DNA from: Diphasiastrum complanatum
Taxonomy: Eukaryota; Streptophyta; Lycopodiopsida; Lycopodiales; Lycopodiaceae
Length of the DNA stretch: 64,000 bases
Assembly: GCA_029204225.1 (NCBI GenBank)
Contig: MU832104.1
Location: 23,131 to 87,130 of the forward strand
Direction: 5' to 3'
Made by a program: the position numbers and the translations under genes. Of this stretch, positions 12,626-23,299 are shown piece after piece. How positions within the stretch are numbered: position 1 is the first letter of the stretch; each line of letters begins with the position of its first letter. The notes beneath the pieces were generated by a model. It ran no database searches. It was not told the origin of the DNA and saw nothing but the letters and a program-made list of their open reading frames with translations.

Positions 12626-13400
12626 GAGGCGGCCGCCTTGTGCGTAGCTTGCACCCTCCAACACTCATGAAAGTCTAAAAATTATGATATGCAATCTGGA
12701 CAAATCCATGCCACTCAAGCCTCTTATAACCAAAACCCATTGACAATGCTAGAACATTTAATGCTAACATAGTCCACTTATATCTAGTAGTATAACCTTA
12801 TTATAGTCATTCCATTACTTTTTTTTTTCAAACTTTAAAGAGTAAGTGCATCATTAGACTAATAATAACTCGCTAAAATAGATTATCAGCTTGAGCAACA
12901 AGAAAGACGGAATGAAGAATAAACATAGCAATGTTGACACAAATCTGAACGCAGAACAAAGAGCTATTATCAGATTAAGTATAACAAATATACATGTCAA
13001 TAATGTAGTAGGACACAAGACAATAGTGGACGAAACCGCGTGCTCTACAAAGGTAATTCAATCTGTAAGAGGAATGAACCTATTATTGACAAATAAAGAA
13101 TCAATGCACAAGGCATCTACTTCATCTATCTCTGATAAGCTTCTGATGCTATATTTACACACACTTGTTCTCGTGTTCTTTCTCATCAATCTGAATACGC
13201 AAGTGGTATTCAATATATATACACAATGTTACAGGTGTGTAGATGAAGAAAGTACAAAGTGGATGTGCTGTCTGTAGGAGATCGTGGGTGGCTGTTGTCG
13301 TTGTCAAGCCTGTTAGCACAGTTGCATGGGGTGAGCGTGAAAGACTGTGACGTCAGCTTTTGCTGAGATGAACGTTGGTGAAGATTTTGCCTTTTCATCG
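12626..13400. other. No gene recognised
   Basis: An open frame at 12891-13277 has no known domain. The block separates copia fragment A from the oppositely oriented copia fragment B. Confidence 0.5.
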
Positions 13401-13559
13401 CCTGTGAGAATTTACTTGTATTCTACAGACAGTTGTGTTTTATTCGTTTGTCTTATTTTGCATGTAAATATGCAGACTGTGCGACAACATGAGTAAAAAT
13501 GCAGCATGAATAGAGGCAGATTAAAATGGGATTTAGGAGAGTAGAGGTGATAAAATTGA

Positions 13560-14370
13560 ACCATCACCTTTCAACAGTGTGGCCTTCTCGTGTGCATCTC
13601 ATGCAGGTCTTCTTCTCACCATTTTGCTATCTCAGTTTATTCTGCTCTTCCATTTGCCTTCTTTGGCTTCCTCTGACTGTTGTTTTCGATCTTGTCTTTG
13701 GTTTGACTCCCTCTTAGACTTGAAATTCTTCTTTTGCTTCTCTTTGTTGTTGTAGAGATCTTGATCAGAGCTATCCTTGTCATCAAGGTGTTCACGGGCT
13801 TCCACCTCCTCTCTGATCTAGATTAAAGCCTTTTCAAGGGTCATCTATGGATCTTTAGCAAGCAATGTTCAGGTCGTCTGAAACAATCTTGGTAGAGCTC
13901 GCAGCAGGCATGTGAGCTACTTTTCTGCTGAGACTGCATTCTCTATTCCGGAGTTGTGTAGTGAAAGGAACAGGTCCGTCATTCTTCTGATGAAGGAGGT
14001 GAGGTCTTTACCATCCCATTTCAGATTGGTCAGTTGATCTTCAAGAAGCATAATTTGGCTTCGTGATTTCATTTGAAATTTGGTCAGCAAAGTATCCCAC
14101 ATTTCTCTCGCATTGGAGAGAGTGGCTAGATCAAGCATCAAGCTATCTTTGATGGAGAAAGATAGGACAATTACTGCCTTGTCATTTCTCTCCATTCCCA
14201 TAGCTGTTTGCCAGTCGTTGTGGTCATATCTTATGTGCCATCAACCCAAGGCCATAGACCTTCTCCTTTCAGTATGAGAGAATTCTTCACCTTCCATGCT
14301 AAAACGTTTGATCCTGAGGAGTCAAAGATCATGTAGATATTTGATTGAATGCTGCTAATGGATGCCATAG
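13560..14370 (-). pseudogene. Copia gag (DUF4219/UBN2) pseudogene
   Basis: It starts MASISSIQSNIYMIF at about 14368. It has the DUF4219 motif LAWKVKNSLILKGEGLWPW and, after a stop, the UBN2 part at 14201-13917 (REMWDTLLTKFQMKSRSQ, LTSFIRRMTDLFLSLHNSGI). Farther left a knuckle reads CMRCTREGHTVER followed by a stop where the last Cys should be. Confidence 0.82.
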
Positions 14371-14406
14371 CTTGAAGGAATCAGACAAGGCTCTGATAGA
14401 GCTGAA

Positions 14407-14423
14407 GGATCGCTTTGATACCA
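14407..14423 (-). other. tRNA-iMet primer binding site of copia B
   Basis: The minus strand reads TGGTATCAAAGCGATCC directly inside the LTR end. It fits the plant TGGTATCAGAGC consensus with one change, and fixes the LTR boundary and element orientation. Confidence 0.8.
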
Positions 14424-14424
14424 C

Positions 14425-15607
14425 TGTTCGAGATCAACCACCCCTTGATATCACTGATGGGAAGTTGGGATCTCGGGTTGAACCGAAGATGAAGTTCGAG
14501 TAGAGCCGACTTGACAGAGATAGCTACTGCTACCGACTACGGTCTAATTCTCTTCCAAGCCCCAGATCGTCTCTAGCGGTCTTTTGTAAAACTAAACTTG
14601 TAGACAGCAGATAATGCTGAGTAAAAAAATAGCAAAAAGTTATCTACTACTAGCATGCATTTCAATATTGCAGATCATACACATTACAGAACAAAGCATT
14701 GCAGAAATTGCTTCTATTGTCAGAACTGAATTTACAATATTTTCTTGAGCACTGTCTGTTTCTCCAGATTAGCGTGTTGGTGCAAGAGAGATGTTCTCTC
14801 TCACGAGTAATATGACTAGCTCCTGCTAATATGTAAACTCACTTTGGAGCTATCTCAAAACTTTTACAGTTATGTGTGTTCAGTATCTGTGATCTCTTTC
14901 CCCTTATTTTTTGCATCCTTCGTTGATCCTTTATGTGATCAATCCAAGAACTAATTAAGTTAAAGCTCTAATCAAAAGAAATGCATTAGGTTTAGTCAAA
15001 ACTGATTCTGGTTTCCTGTCACTGTCCCTCCGTGCATCAGCCGCATTCTGCCCATTACTTCACGCTGCAGAACTTCGCACTTTGCTAAAAGATGCTTTAA
15101 GGGCAGTGTCGCATTTTTCAAGAGCAATGTCACATTTTTAAGGGCACCTTCGCATTTTTTCGGAAGGCATTTGGAGACGGTGTCACTTTTTCCGAAGGGT
15201 GAAAAACCCGACAGTGTCGCTTTTTTTTTCGAAGGGCGAAAAAGCGCGACAGGCCTGAAAAACATTTTCTAAGGCATTTAGAGACTGACTTGTTTTTTTT
15301 CGAAATGCAAAAAATGTGACAGTAGGCCTAAAAACATTTCTAAGGCATTTATAAGATAGTGTCGCATTTTTCCGAAATGCAAAAAATGCGACAATGTTGG
15401 GACAGTTGGCCAAAATTATTTTCTAAGTGTTTTTTTACTTAGTGATGTATTTTCCTCATGACCAAAAATTGTGAACTGTGCAACGAAACAGTTCAAAAAT
15501 GCAGACTGTGCGAAACATAGTTCAAAATGCAACAATCAGGAAAAACAGCAAGGAAAGACTAAGAAAAATGCTAAGGCTTTGAAGGATAGAAATTCTTAGT
15601 TTCTTCA
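14425..15607 (-). repeat. 5' LTR of copia B (hairpin-repeat family)
   Basis: About 1.18 kb. On the minus strand it begins TGAAGAAACTAA and ends GATCTCGAACA, just before a tRNA-iMet primer site. It aligns along its length with 22043-23203 in the opposite orientation. The section 15095-15400 contains tandem hairpin units such as TGTCGCATTTTT...AAAAATGCGACA. Confidence 0.9.
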
Positions 15608-15639
15608 CTGAATAACCATGGCTATCTACGAGGCCTCAA

Positions 15640-16530
15640 ATTGATCTGCATAGTTTTATCTATCTACTTATTTTGAACAGGGTATCAAAGTTTTCATTCT
15701 TTGTGTGAATCACTAAGGTCCATCATTTATTCTTCCAACAAGAATAAGTCCTTGATACTAAAGGTGGTAGTTTGATATACCAAGTACTGACTAAAACTTA
15801 TTGTACTTTGTACAAGCAACAATAGATATTTGATGTAGATATTAGAATCATATATGAGTTTGATAAAAATTCACAACAAAGTGAATCACAATCAATTCTA
15901 AAAGTGGAGGATGCACATTTGATTGATCTAGATCTAAACTATGAGCTAGAATCAAGACTAGTTACCAAAACTAGCTTTTCTTGGCATTTATCTCCACAAA
16001 AGGCACATAGATCTAATCAAACACTCCAAATAAAGGTACAGAAAGCTTCCTAGACCTGTAATCAACTTCACTACCTTCGAATCAATGCAATAAATTCATA
16101 AGATCACTCACATATAGTAGTACTAACTCGCACACAAAGACAATGTGAAGGAAAGTGGAAAATCTTGACTTTTTTTTATCATTATACAACAAGATTTACT
16201 TTGATATATATATACATATCCTTCTCGAATCTAGTTTTTATTTCTAATCTTCATCCATATGTGACATAAACCTAAAGTAAATACCCTAAAATAGGTCATC
16301 AACCCTAGACAAGACAAAAATTGCTAGAAATAGTCCTACATTCTCTCTACAATGCTAATGTACATTTTGTACTCATCAGTAAAGATGCCATTTGACCTCG
16401 TGTAATGTATTAACATGATTATTCATAGGGCTAAGCATCTATACATGTGGCATATGCCACATCACAACTTACAAGTGGAATTACATCAAACTAGACAAGC
16501 TAGAATTGTGAAATTTCAATACTCCTCCTC
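15640..16530 (-). repeat. Probable 3' LTR of copia C, minus strand
   Basis: A polypurine tract (GAGGAGGAG on the minus strand, 16530-16522) follows the RNase H tail. The AT-rich sequence left of it should be the 3' LTR. It shares short blocks with the LTR at 18863-19502 (for example ATCAAGACTAG). The left end is not resolved. Confidence 0.55.
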
Positions 16531-16535
16531 ACAAT

Positions 16536-16857
16536 CTAGCTGGATGATAACATGGCTTTATTAATTAAGCTAAGGTCTGATCTAAGCTTAAAAAATATAG
16601 CCTTTTGAAGAGGCTTTTTCAATATATCAGCAATGCATTCTTCACTTGAAACATGCTCCAATGAGACCTCCTTAGCTTGGACTTTCTCCCTTACAAAATG
16701 GTGAGAAACTTCTATGTGTTTGCTCCTTGCATGGTGGATTGGATTGGATGCTAGGTGTTGGGCTGAGATGTTATCATTGTAGATGAGTGGAATGACACTC
16801 GATCTGATCACTTTGAGCTCCTCAAGCAACCTCTTGATCCAAAGCACCTCCTTGGTT
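16536..16857 (-). pseudogene. Copia C RNase H C-terminal tail
   Basis: The frame reads LWIKRLLEELKV, SNPIHHARSKHIEVSHHFV and ADILKKPLQKAIFFKLRS, the standard end of copia RNase H before the polypurine tract. Its 5' side stops near 16857, so it is a truncated fragment. Confidence 0.88.
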
Positions 16858-16964
16858 GTGGTTGTTAGTGGCCATGTTGCTCTCTTTGGCTACCATCACA
16901 AATTGGTTAGGATCAACAAAAGCATCAAGCTTAAACAACCTCGCAAAACCTTGTTCCTCTTGTT

Positions 16965-17552
16965 ATGATCTTTCCATTCTTAGAGTGCATCCATTGTCAC
17001 AAAAAGGGTCACGCAACTATTGACTGCTACCAAAATCCTAGAAACAAGAAAGCTCAGTGTAGACGGGAGAGCAACAATAGCTCATCCTACATGGAGGAAC
17101 CCGAGTCCTCCAAGATGGTCGAAGACAGAGTCAACAACGGCAAGAACCCAACAGCTTACTTGTGTACTGATGTCTGTGCAACATCAACTTCAGATACACA
17201 AGAAATAATTCTTGATTCAGGTGCACCGTCACACTTCGTGACAACAAGACACATGATCACTAATTATTAAGAATCAGAATCTTCCAGATATATAATCTTG
17301 GAAGATGGTTCCAGACACAAAGTCAGCGGAACTGGAGCACTGTGGTTAAGCACCAAAGGAAGAGACAGAAGGCACGATGACACTCTATACGTGCCCAGTT
17401 TTCAGAATGAGCCAGTTCAATATCAATCCAGGCCCTACACACTGGAAGATAGCCAAGAGAATTCTGCAATACCTTCAATAGATGAAGGATTATGGGTTGT
17501 GTTTCTCTCAGCATGAAGGATTTTTGATCAAATCCTAAAACGATGCAAACTG
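16965..17552 (+). pseudogene. Copia D knuckle-protease joined to RNase H start
   Basis: CIHCHKKGHATIDC (about 16985-17026) is the CCHC knuckle. The protease keeps its active DSGAPSHFV (about 17215-17240) and the LYVPSF region. It then joins NPGPTHWKIAKRILQYL, a segment normally found just before copia RNase H, showing an internal deletion of integrase and RT. A stop follows TNY at 17270. Confidence 0.8.
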
Positions 17553-17815
17553 TGTTAGAAATCAATGATAAACTTCATTGTTACACTTCCTAGTTATTGT
17601 TTACGATGTACTTTATTACTAGCTGTAACTAGCCATAGGCTAGTCTAGTAGTCTACTCCTAGGTTCTCTCTCTCTATCAGGGTTCATGGTTTATTTGTGC
17701 ATTTTACATTCAGTATGAGTTAGAATGATAGAGTGATATTACATGTTCTTCTTCCGTCTCCCTACTTGGTGATTGCTTATGGTGAATGCTTGATGTTACA
17801 TTTCTGATTGTTTAC
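17553..17815 (+). repeat. 5' LTR of copia E, followed by PBS
   Basis: 263 bp, TG...CA. The next bases, TGGTATAAGAGCTAAG (17816-17831), are a tRNA-iMet-like primer site. Confidence 0.93.
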
Positions 17816-18327
17816 ATGGTATAAGAGCTAAGATAGTCCTGCGTGCCTGATCAGTGGATACAACTTATCACAGGCTCTACAACGAAGTGAGAAAGTCCTT
17901 CATAGGAGGTGAAAGCTTGGAGATACAAAAACGACTGGAAGAAATCCTTCTTGATGTAATTTGCAGGTTTTGGAGCTCACAGTTATTAGTGGAGAACGAA
18001 GACATAGTCCCGAAGGCATGGGAAAGGCCAGGGCAGCATCAGACAAATTGAAAATCTGTTGAGTGGGAAAAGTTTTACAATATTTTTTTTAGTCTTTGTG
18101 AAAAGTGTCATTTGTCAGAGATGTGCCAAGAAATCTCTCATTTGTTTGTTTGGGCTACTGCAAATCACACCAAATAGTGTCTCATACCTTTCACATTACT
18201 GATATCTGTCTATTTGAATGATCACTTGTTTCGAAATCTAAGCAAAGAGGAGGCGGCGTAGCCACCGCGCCAAAGTAGGAAATCTGGAATATTCCCTCTG
18301 AAAGATCTTATATATATATATTTTTTT

Positions 18328-18567
18328 CCGTACCAATATCGGATCCAAGCGCGCTAGTTGAAGAGAAACCCTAGTAGTCGTACATCCGCGCTCCAGTCCG
18401 ATATTGTCCGTACTGATATCGGATCCAAGCGCACGAGCTAAAGAAAATTCCGAGCAGTTGTACATCCGCGCTCCAGTCCGATATCGCATGCTCCAATATC
18501 GGATCCACGCGCACAAGTTAAAGAGGATCCTGAGCAGCCGTACTTTCGTGATCCATTCCGATATCAG
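18328..18567 (+). repeat. Three 80-bp tandem repeats with internal dyads in copia E leader
   Basis: Units at 18328-18407, 18408-18487 and 18488-18567. Each carries AATATCGGATCC or GATATCGGATCC near its start and TCCGATAT near its end, so each unit can fold on itself. They lie between the PBS and the gag start. Confidence 0.9.
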
Positions 18568-18637
18568 GTGTATAACCATATAAATATACAGTTCTGTGGT
18601 GTGATAAATTACTTGATCTGGACTCATCTGTTCAGTA

Positions 18638-18845
18638 ATGACAACTCTAAGCGAGAGTGTCCTCAATGAGTCAAGCAAATTGGAAGGAGCCGACAACTAT
18701 GCAGTTTGGAAATTCAAACTGAAAAACATTTTGATGGAAAAGGAGCTATGGGAGATCGTGACAGGTAAAGAGACAAGGCCAGTGATTGAAGAAGATCAGC
18801 GGGCATGCGACAGGAGAAAACGAAAAGCACAAAACTGTCAAATTT
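18638..18845 (+). pseudogene. Copia E gag N-terminus (truncated)
   Basis: ATG at 18638. SVLNESSKLEGADNYAVWKF and NILMEKELWEIVTG are the DUF4219/UBN2 gag start also seen in copia H and N. The frame ends after KRKAQNC at the boundary with minus-strand copia F. Confidence 0.85.
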
Positions 18846-18862
18846 CAGAGTTTATGGACTGA

Positions 18863-19502
18863 AATTGATCTACAAATGATCACAAAGAGTGATTGGTAGC
18901 TTGGGATCTTGATCTATATCAAGACTAGCTTCCAAATCTAGCTTCTACTTGACAATCTTTGTGTTTCCAAGCAAGAACAATAAAAAAAGATGATCCATGG
19001 CTTCACACGTGTGAAGTATAGCTATTGTACGGCCTGATAACAAAGAAATAGTTTACTTATCATTTACAAAGCATTCATCCACAAAGAAAGTGCTTAAAAG
19101 AGTCAAAAAACAATGATAGCTTCACAAACCAAGATTTCTCATCATTAGCTCAATAATGGACCCATCATGGATCAAGTACAAATTCACCATAATCTCTCTC
19201 TAATCTGCATCCAACACGTGTAGGACATCTCATTGTACTTTTTATATCCACTTTGGATAAGATCTATCAAGTTTGCCACATCATCCATTGGTGGTTTGTG
19301 TTGACCTTCTAGATTCCTACAATCTAGGACCTAACTCCTATAGTTTAGGAGATGTCATATTAGACTCAAATGAAAGCTAATCAAACTCAATCTGAATATT
19401 ACAAGTGTCATTTCACACATGTGAACAGGTCCTCACACGTGTGGATCCACATAGATGTCTAATATTCATCAAAAACCATGTGAAAATTGCTAAATTCTAA
19501 CA
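18863..19502 (-). repeat. 3' LTR of copia F
   Basis: Begins TGTTAGAATTTAGC on the minus strand directly after the polypurine tract. It contains repeated ACACGTGTG-type motifs near 19008-19012 and 19413-19445. The far end is taken as the junction with copia E gag. Confidence 0.65.
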
Positions 19503-19509
19503 CTCCTCC

Positions 19510-20825
19510 TCAATTTTTACATGATACAACTATAGTACATCTATCTACAACACCTAAGGCTGATCTTAACTTGATAAATGAAGCCTTTGGCAAGGCTTTA
19601 GTGAGTAGATCAGCAAGGCAATCTGAAGAAGACACATGATGTAGCTTGATCTCCTTTGCTTGAACCTTTTCCCTCACAAAATGGTGAGCAATCTCTATGT
19701 GCTTGCTCCTTGCATGGAATGTGGGATTGGTTGCTAATGCTTGGCTTGATTGGTTGTCACAAAATATTGTTGGCTGATCCTCGGCCTCCATGACTTGTAG
19801 TTCCACCAAAAGCCTCTTCAACCATAGAATCTCCTTTGTTGTGGATGTTAGTGCCTTGTATTCCGATTCGGTTGAAGATAGAGAGATAGTATCTTGCTTG
19901 TTGGAAAGCCAAGACACTATGCCATTGCAAAGAAAGGTAACAAAAGCACTTGTGGACCACCTTATCACCTGCAAAATTAGCATTCGAATATGCCCTTAAG
20001 TCTAGATTAGATCCTTCATTTAAAATGCCAAAGTTCTTGGTGGCCGAGATGTACCTCAACACCCTTTTTGCATTTTTCCAATGACAAACCAATGGATTTT
20101 GCATAGATTGGCTTAGTTTGCCTACACTGTAATTTAGATCAGGTCTAGTTATAGTAAGATAGATCAAAGAGCCTACAAGTCTCCTATATAGTGTGATGTC
20201 CTCAAAGGATGCTTCATCATCACTATTGGAAACTTTTACATTTTGCTCCATAGGAGTATCTACTCCTTTACAGTCTTTCATTTCAAACTTTTCTAAGATA
20301 GAAGAAGCATATTTGGATTGACAAAGAAAACTCAAATCCTTGTCTCTTGAAACTTCTATGCCTAATATGAAATGAAGATTACAAAGATCTACCATCTTAA
20401 ATTCCTTAAACAATGCTACTTTCACTTCTTGTATACCATCAAGATCATTTCCACTAAGGATAATGTCATCAACATACAAAATGAGAATGATGATTTTATC
20501 ATCATTAAATCTTAAGTACAAAGAAGGATCATAAGCACTTACAACAAACTTAATAAAGTTTAAGAAGGTATTCAACCTAGAGTACCAAGCTCTAGGTGCT
20601 TGCTTAAGCCCATAAAGGCTTCTTAGCAACAAACACACTTTTTCCTCTTGATCTTCTTTGATGAAGCCCTCGGGTTGCCTCATGAAAATCTCCTCTTCCA
20701 AATATCCATTGAGAAAAGCATTAGTCACATCAAGTTGAAATAGAGGCCAATTGAAAGTAGTTGCAAGAGAAATAATCAACCTTATGAAAACTAGCTTAGC
20801 AACAGGAGTATGATCAGCCTGCGCC
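19510..20825 (-). pseudogene. Copia F reverse transcriptase-RNase H
   Basis: One long frame (20825-19757) carries [51 protein letters not shown], the intact catalytic LYVDDIILSGN, YRRLVGSLIYLTITRPDLNYSVG and HWKNAKRVLRYISATK. After a frameshift near 19920, SNKQDTISLSSTESEYKAL, CDNQSSQALATNPTFHARSK and LADLLTKALPKASFIKLRS complete RNase H. The 5' third of RT and everything upstream is missing. Confidence 0.92.
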
Positions 20826-21315
20826 AATATTGATAGGATATACAGATGCTGACTGGGCAGGTAATATTGATGACAGAAGGTCTACCAATGGTCATACATT
20901 CAGTTATGGTACAGTTGCAGTTTCATGGAGCAGCAAAAAGCAACCTACAATAGCCTTATCCTCGACGGAAGCTGAATATCTAGCACTCAGCAATGTTGCA
21001 CAAGAAGCGGTATGGTTAAGAAGATTCTTGTGGATTTAGGTCAATTCCAGGTGGATGCAACTACTATATCGTGCGACAATCAAAGCTGCATTCACCTTGC
21101 CAAAAATCCAGTTTTACATGCTCGAACCAAGCACATCGAAATACATTATCATTTTGTTCGAGAGAAAATTCTTGATGGAGCCATTGATCTTGTTTTTCTG
21201 TAAATCTGAAAATCAAGTGGCAGATATTTTTACAAAGTCATTAGGTAGATGTAAATTTGAAAAGTTTTGTACTCTACTAGGAATAGAAGAATGTAATTTT
21301 ATCATTGAGGGAGAG
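20826..21315 (+). pseudogene. Copia E RNase H
   Basis: It opens abruptly at [40 protein letters not shown] and EAVWLRRFL follow, then after a frameshift the CDNQSCIHLAKNPVLHARTK motif. The end (QVADIFTKSLGRCKFEKF) precedes GAGGGAGAG and the LTR. Confidence 0.88.
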
Positions 21316-21579
21316 TGTTAGAAATCAATGATAAACTTCATTGTTACACTTCCTAGTTACTGTTTATGATGTACTTTATTACTAGCTGTAACTAGCCGTA
21401 GGCTAGTCTAGTTGTCTACTCCTAGGTTCTCCCTCTCTATTAGGGTTCAGGGTTTATTTGTACATTTTACATTCAGTATGAGTTAGAGTGATGGAGTGAT
21501 ATTGCGTGTTCTTCTTCCGTCTCCCTACTTGGTGATTGCTTATGGTGAATGCTTGATGTTGCATTTCTGATTGTTTACA
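21316..21579 (+). repeat. 3' LTR of copia E
   Basis: 264 bp, near-identical to 17553-17815 with scattered substitutions. Confidence 0.93.
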
Positions 21580-22012
21580 AACTGGACATCCTTGAAAGAT
21601 GACTACAAGAGCATCTCAGGAGGATGCACAATAGTAGCCGGTGCAGCTGTGATATGGGTCAGCAGGAAGCAGACCATAACTGCGCAATCATCCTGAGAAG
21701 CAGAGTATGTTGCAGCAACCAAAATGGCAAACGAGCTTACATGGATCAAGCAGTTCCTTGACGTACTGGGAGAGAACTCCAACGAGCCACTACTATTGTT
21801 CATGGATAACACATCCACCATTCATTTGACGAAGGATCCAGTGTTTCATTCGAGGACGAAACACATTGCTATCAGATATCCTCTGATAAGAGATCTGATT
21901 GAGAAAGATAGACTGAAGACCAAGTCTATTCCAACGAAGCAAATCGTGGCTGATATTTTCACAAAGCATCTTGACAAGACAATTTTTGAGAAGTAGCATG
22001 CAAGCCTAGGAA
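21580..22012 (+). pseudogene. Copia D RNase H, C-terminal part
   Basis: After the copia E target duplication the frame resumes at WTSLKDDYKSISGG, then VSRKQTITAQSS, an in-frame stop near 21697, ELTWIKQFLDVLGE, DNTSTIHLTKDPVFHSRTKH and VADIFTKHLDK. It is followed by TTTGAGAGGGAGC, a polypurine tract. Confidence 0.85.
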
Positions 22013-22042
22013 TAAAAAAAAATTCCAACTTTGAGAGGGAGC

Positions 22043-23203
22043 TGAAGAAACTAAAAGTTTCTATCCTTCAAAGCCTTAGTATTTTTATTAGTGTTTCCTT
22101 GCTGTTTTTCCTGAATGTTGCATTTTGAACTATGTTTCGCATAGTCTGCATTTTTGAACTGTTTCGTCGCACACTTCGCAATTTTTGTTCATGAGAAAAA
22201 TACATCACTAAGTCAAAAACACTTAGAAAATAATTCTGGCCAACTCTCCCAATACTGTCGCATTTTTTGCATTTCGGGAATATGCGACACTGTCTTATAA
22301 ATGCCTTAGAAATGTTTTCTGGCCTACTGTCGCATTTTTCGCATTTCGAAAAAAGTGACACAGTCTCTAAATGCCTTAGAAAATATTGTTCAGGCCTGTC
22401 GCACTTTTTCGCCCTTCAAAAAAAAAGCGACACTATCGGGTTTCTCGCCCTTCGGAAAAAGCGACACTGTCTCCAAATGCCTTCTGGAAAAATGTGAAGG
22501 TGCCCTTAAAAATGCGACATTGCCCTTAAAATCGCGAAGGCGTCTTTTAGCAAAGTAATAAGGTCTGCAACATCAAGTAACGAGCAGAAAGCGGCTGATG
22601 CACGGAGGACAGTGACAGGAAACCAGGATCAGTTTTGATTAAGCCTAATGCATTTCTTTTGATTAGAGCTTTAACTTAATCAGTTCCTTGGATTGATCAC
22701 ATAAAGGATCAATGAAGGATACAAAAAAAGGGGAAAGAGATCACGGATACAGAACAGACAAAACTGTAAAAGTTTTGAGATAGCTCCAGAGTGAGTTTAC
22801 AGATTAGTGGTAGCTAGTCATATTACTCGTGAGAGAGAACATCTCTCTTGCACCAACGCGCTCATCTGGGGAAACAGACAATGCTCAAGAAAATATTATA
22901 AATTCAGTTCTGACAATAGAAGCGATTTCTACAATGCTTTGTTTTGTAATGTGTATGATCTGCAATATTGGAATACATGCTAGCAGTAGATAACTTTCTA
23001 TTGTTGTTTTACTCAACATTATTTTTACAAGTTTAATTTTACAACAGATTGTCAGAGGCGATCTGGGGCTTGGAAGAGAATCAGACCGTAGTCAGTAGCA
23101 GTAGCTACGGCTACCAAGTCGGCTCTATCCGATCTTCATTTTTGGTTCAACCCGAGATCCCAACTTCTCATCAGTGGTATCAAGGGGTGATTGATCCCGA
23201 ACA
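22043..23203 (+). repeat. 3' LTR of copia D (hairpin-repeat family)
   Basis: 1161 bp from TGAAGAAACTAA to GATCCCGAACA, placed right after the polypurine tract. It holds tandem units of about 70 bp, each with a hairpin: 22256-22289, 22328-22360, 22397-22432, and a partial one ending at 22466. It is the inverted counterpart of 14425-15607. Confidence 0.92.
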
Positions 23204-23299
23204 TTTAGATGGGTGGTTAATTCGTCATTGTACAAAACAACGTCGGGCAAAACAAAGGCAGAGATGAGCAGTATCTCCCACACGGGACTCCACTTATCA

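Larger units (their letters stand above)
13560..15607 (-). mobile_element. Ty1/copia fragment B: 5' LTR plus gag, minus strand
   Basis: From right to left: LTR (15607-14425), primer binding site, gag start at about 14368, UBN2-type gag, and a decayed zinc knuckle near 13570-13610. Pol is absent. The LTR belongs to the same family as the plus-strand LTR at 22043-23203. Confidence 0.85.
18863..20825 (-). mobile_element. Ty1/copia F fragment (innermost, minus strand)
   Basis: RT-RNase H coding (20825-19510), polypurine tract GAGGAGGAG and a 3' LTR starting TGTTAGAATTTAGC at 19502. It is truncated inside RT at about 20825, where copia E RNase H begins on the other strand. The left limit, near 18846-18865, is approximate. 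Confidence 0.85.
17553..21579 (+). mobile_element. Ty1/copia E, inserted in copia D (TSD AACTG)
   Basis: Two direct LTRs, 17553-17815 and 21316-21579, both start TGTTAGAAATCAATGA and end in TTTACA. They are flanked by the 5-bp duplication AACTG at 17548-17552 and 21580-21584. Inside are a PBS, a repeat-rich leader, a gag start and the end of RNase H; the middle is replaced by the minus-strand copia F. Confidence 0.93.
16965..23203 (+). mobile_element. Ty1/copia D (outer host element of a nest)
   Basis: Zinc knuckle and protease (16965-17400) jump to an RNase H that starts near 17430, is cut by copia E at 17553-21579, and resumes at 21580 in the same reading sense up to the polypurine tract and 3' LTR (22043-23203). 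Integrase and RT were deleted before copia E inserted. The 5' LTR is missing. Confidence 0.85.

Noticed and set aside
12891..13277. 128-codon open frame
   Set aside because: No domain, no codon or context support, and it lies between copia fragments.
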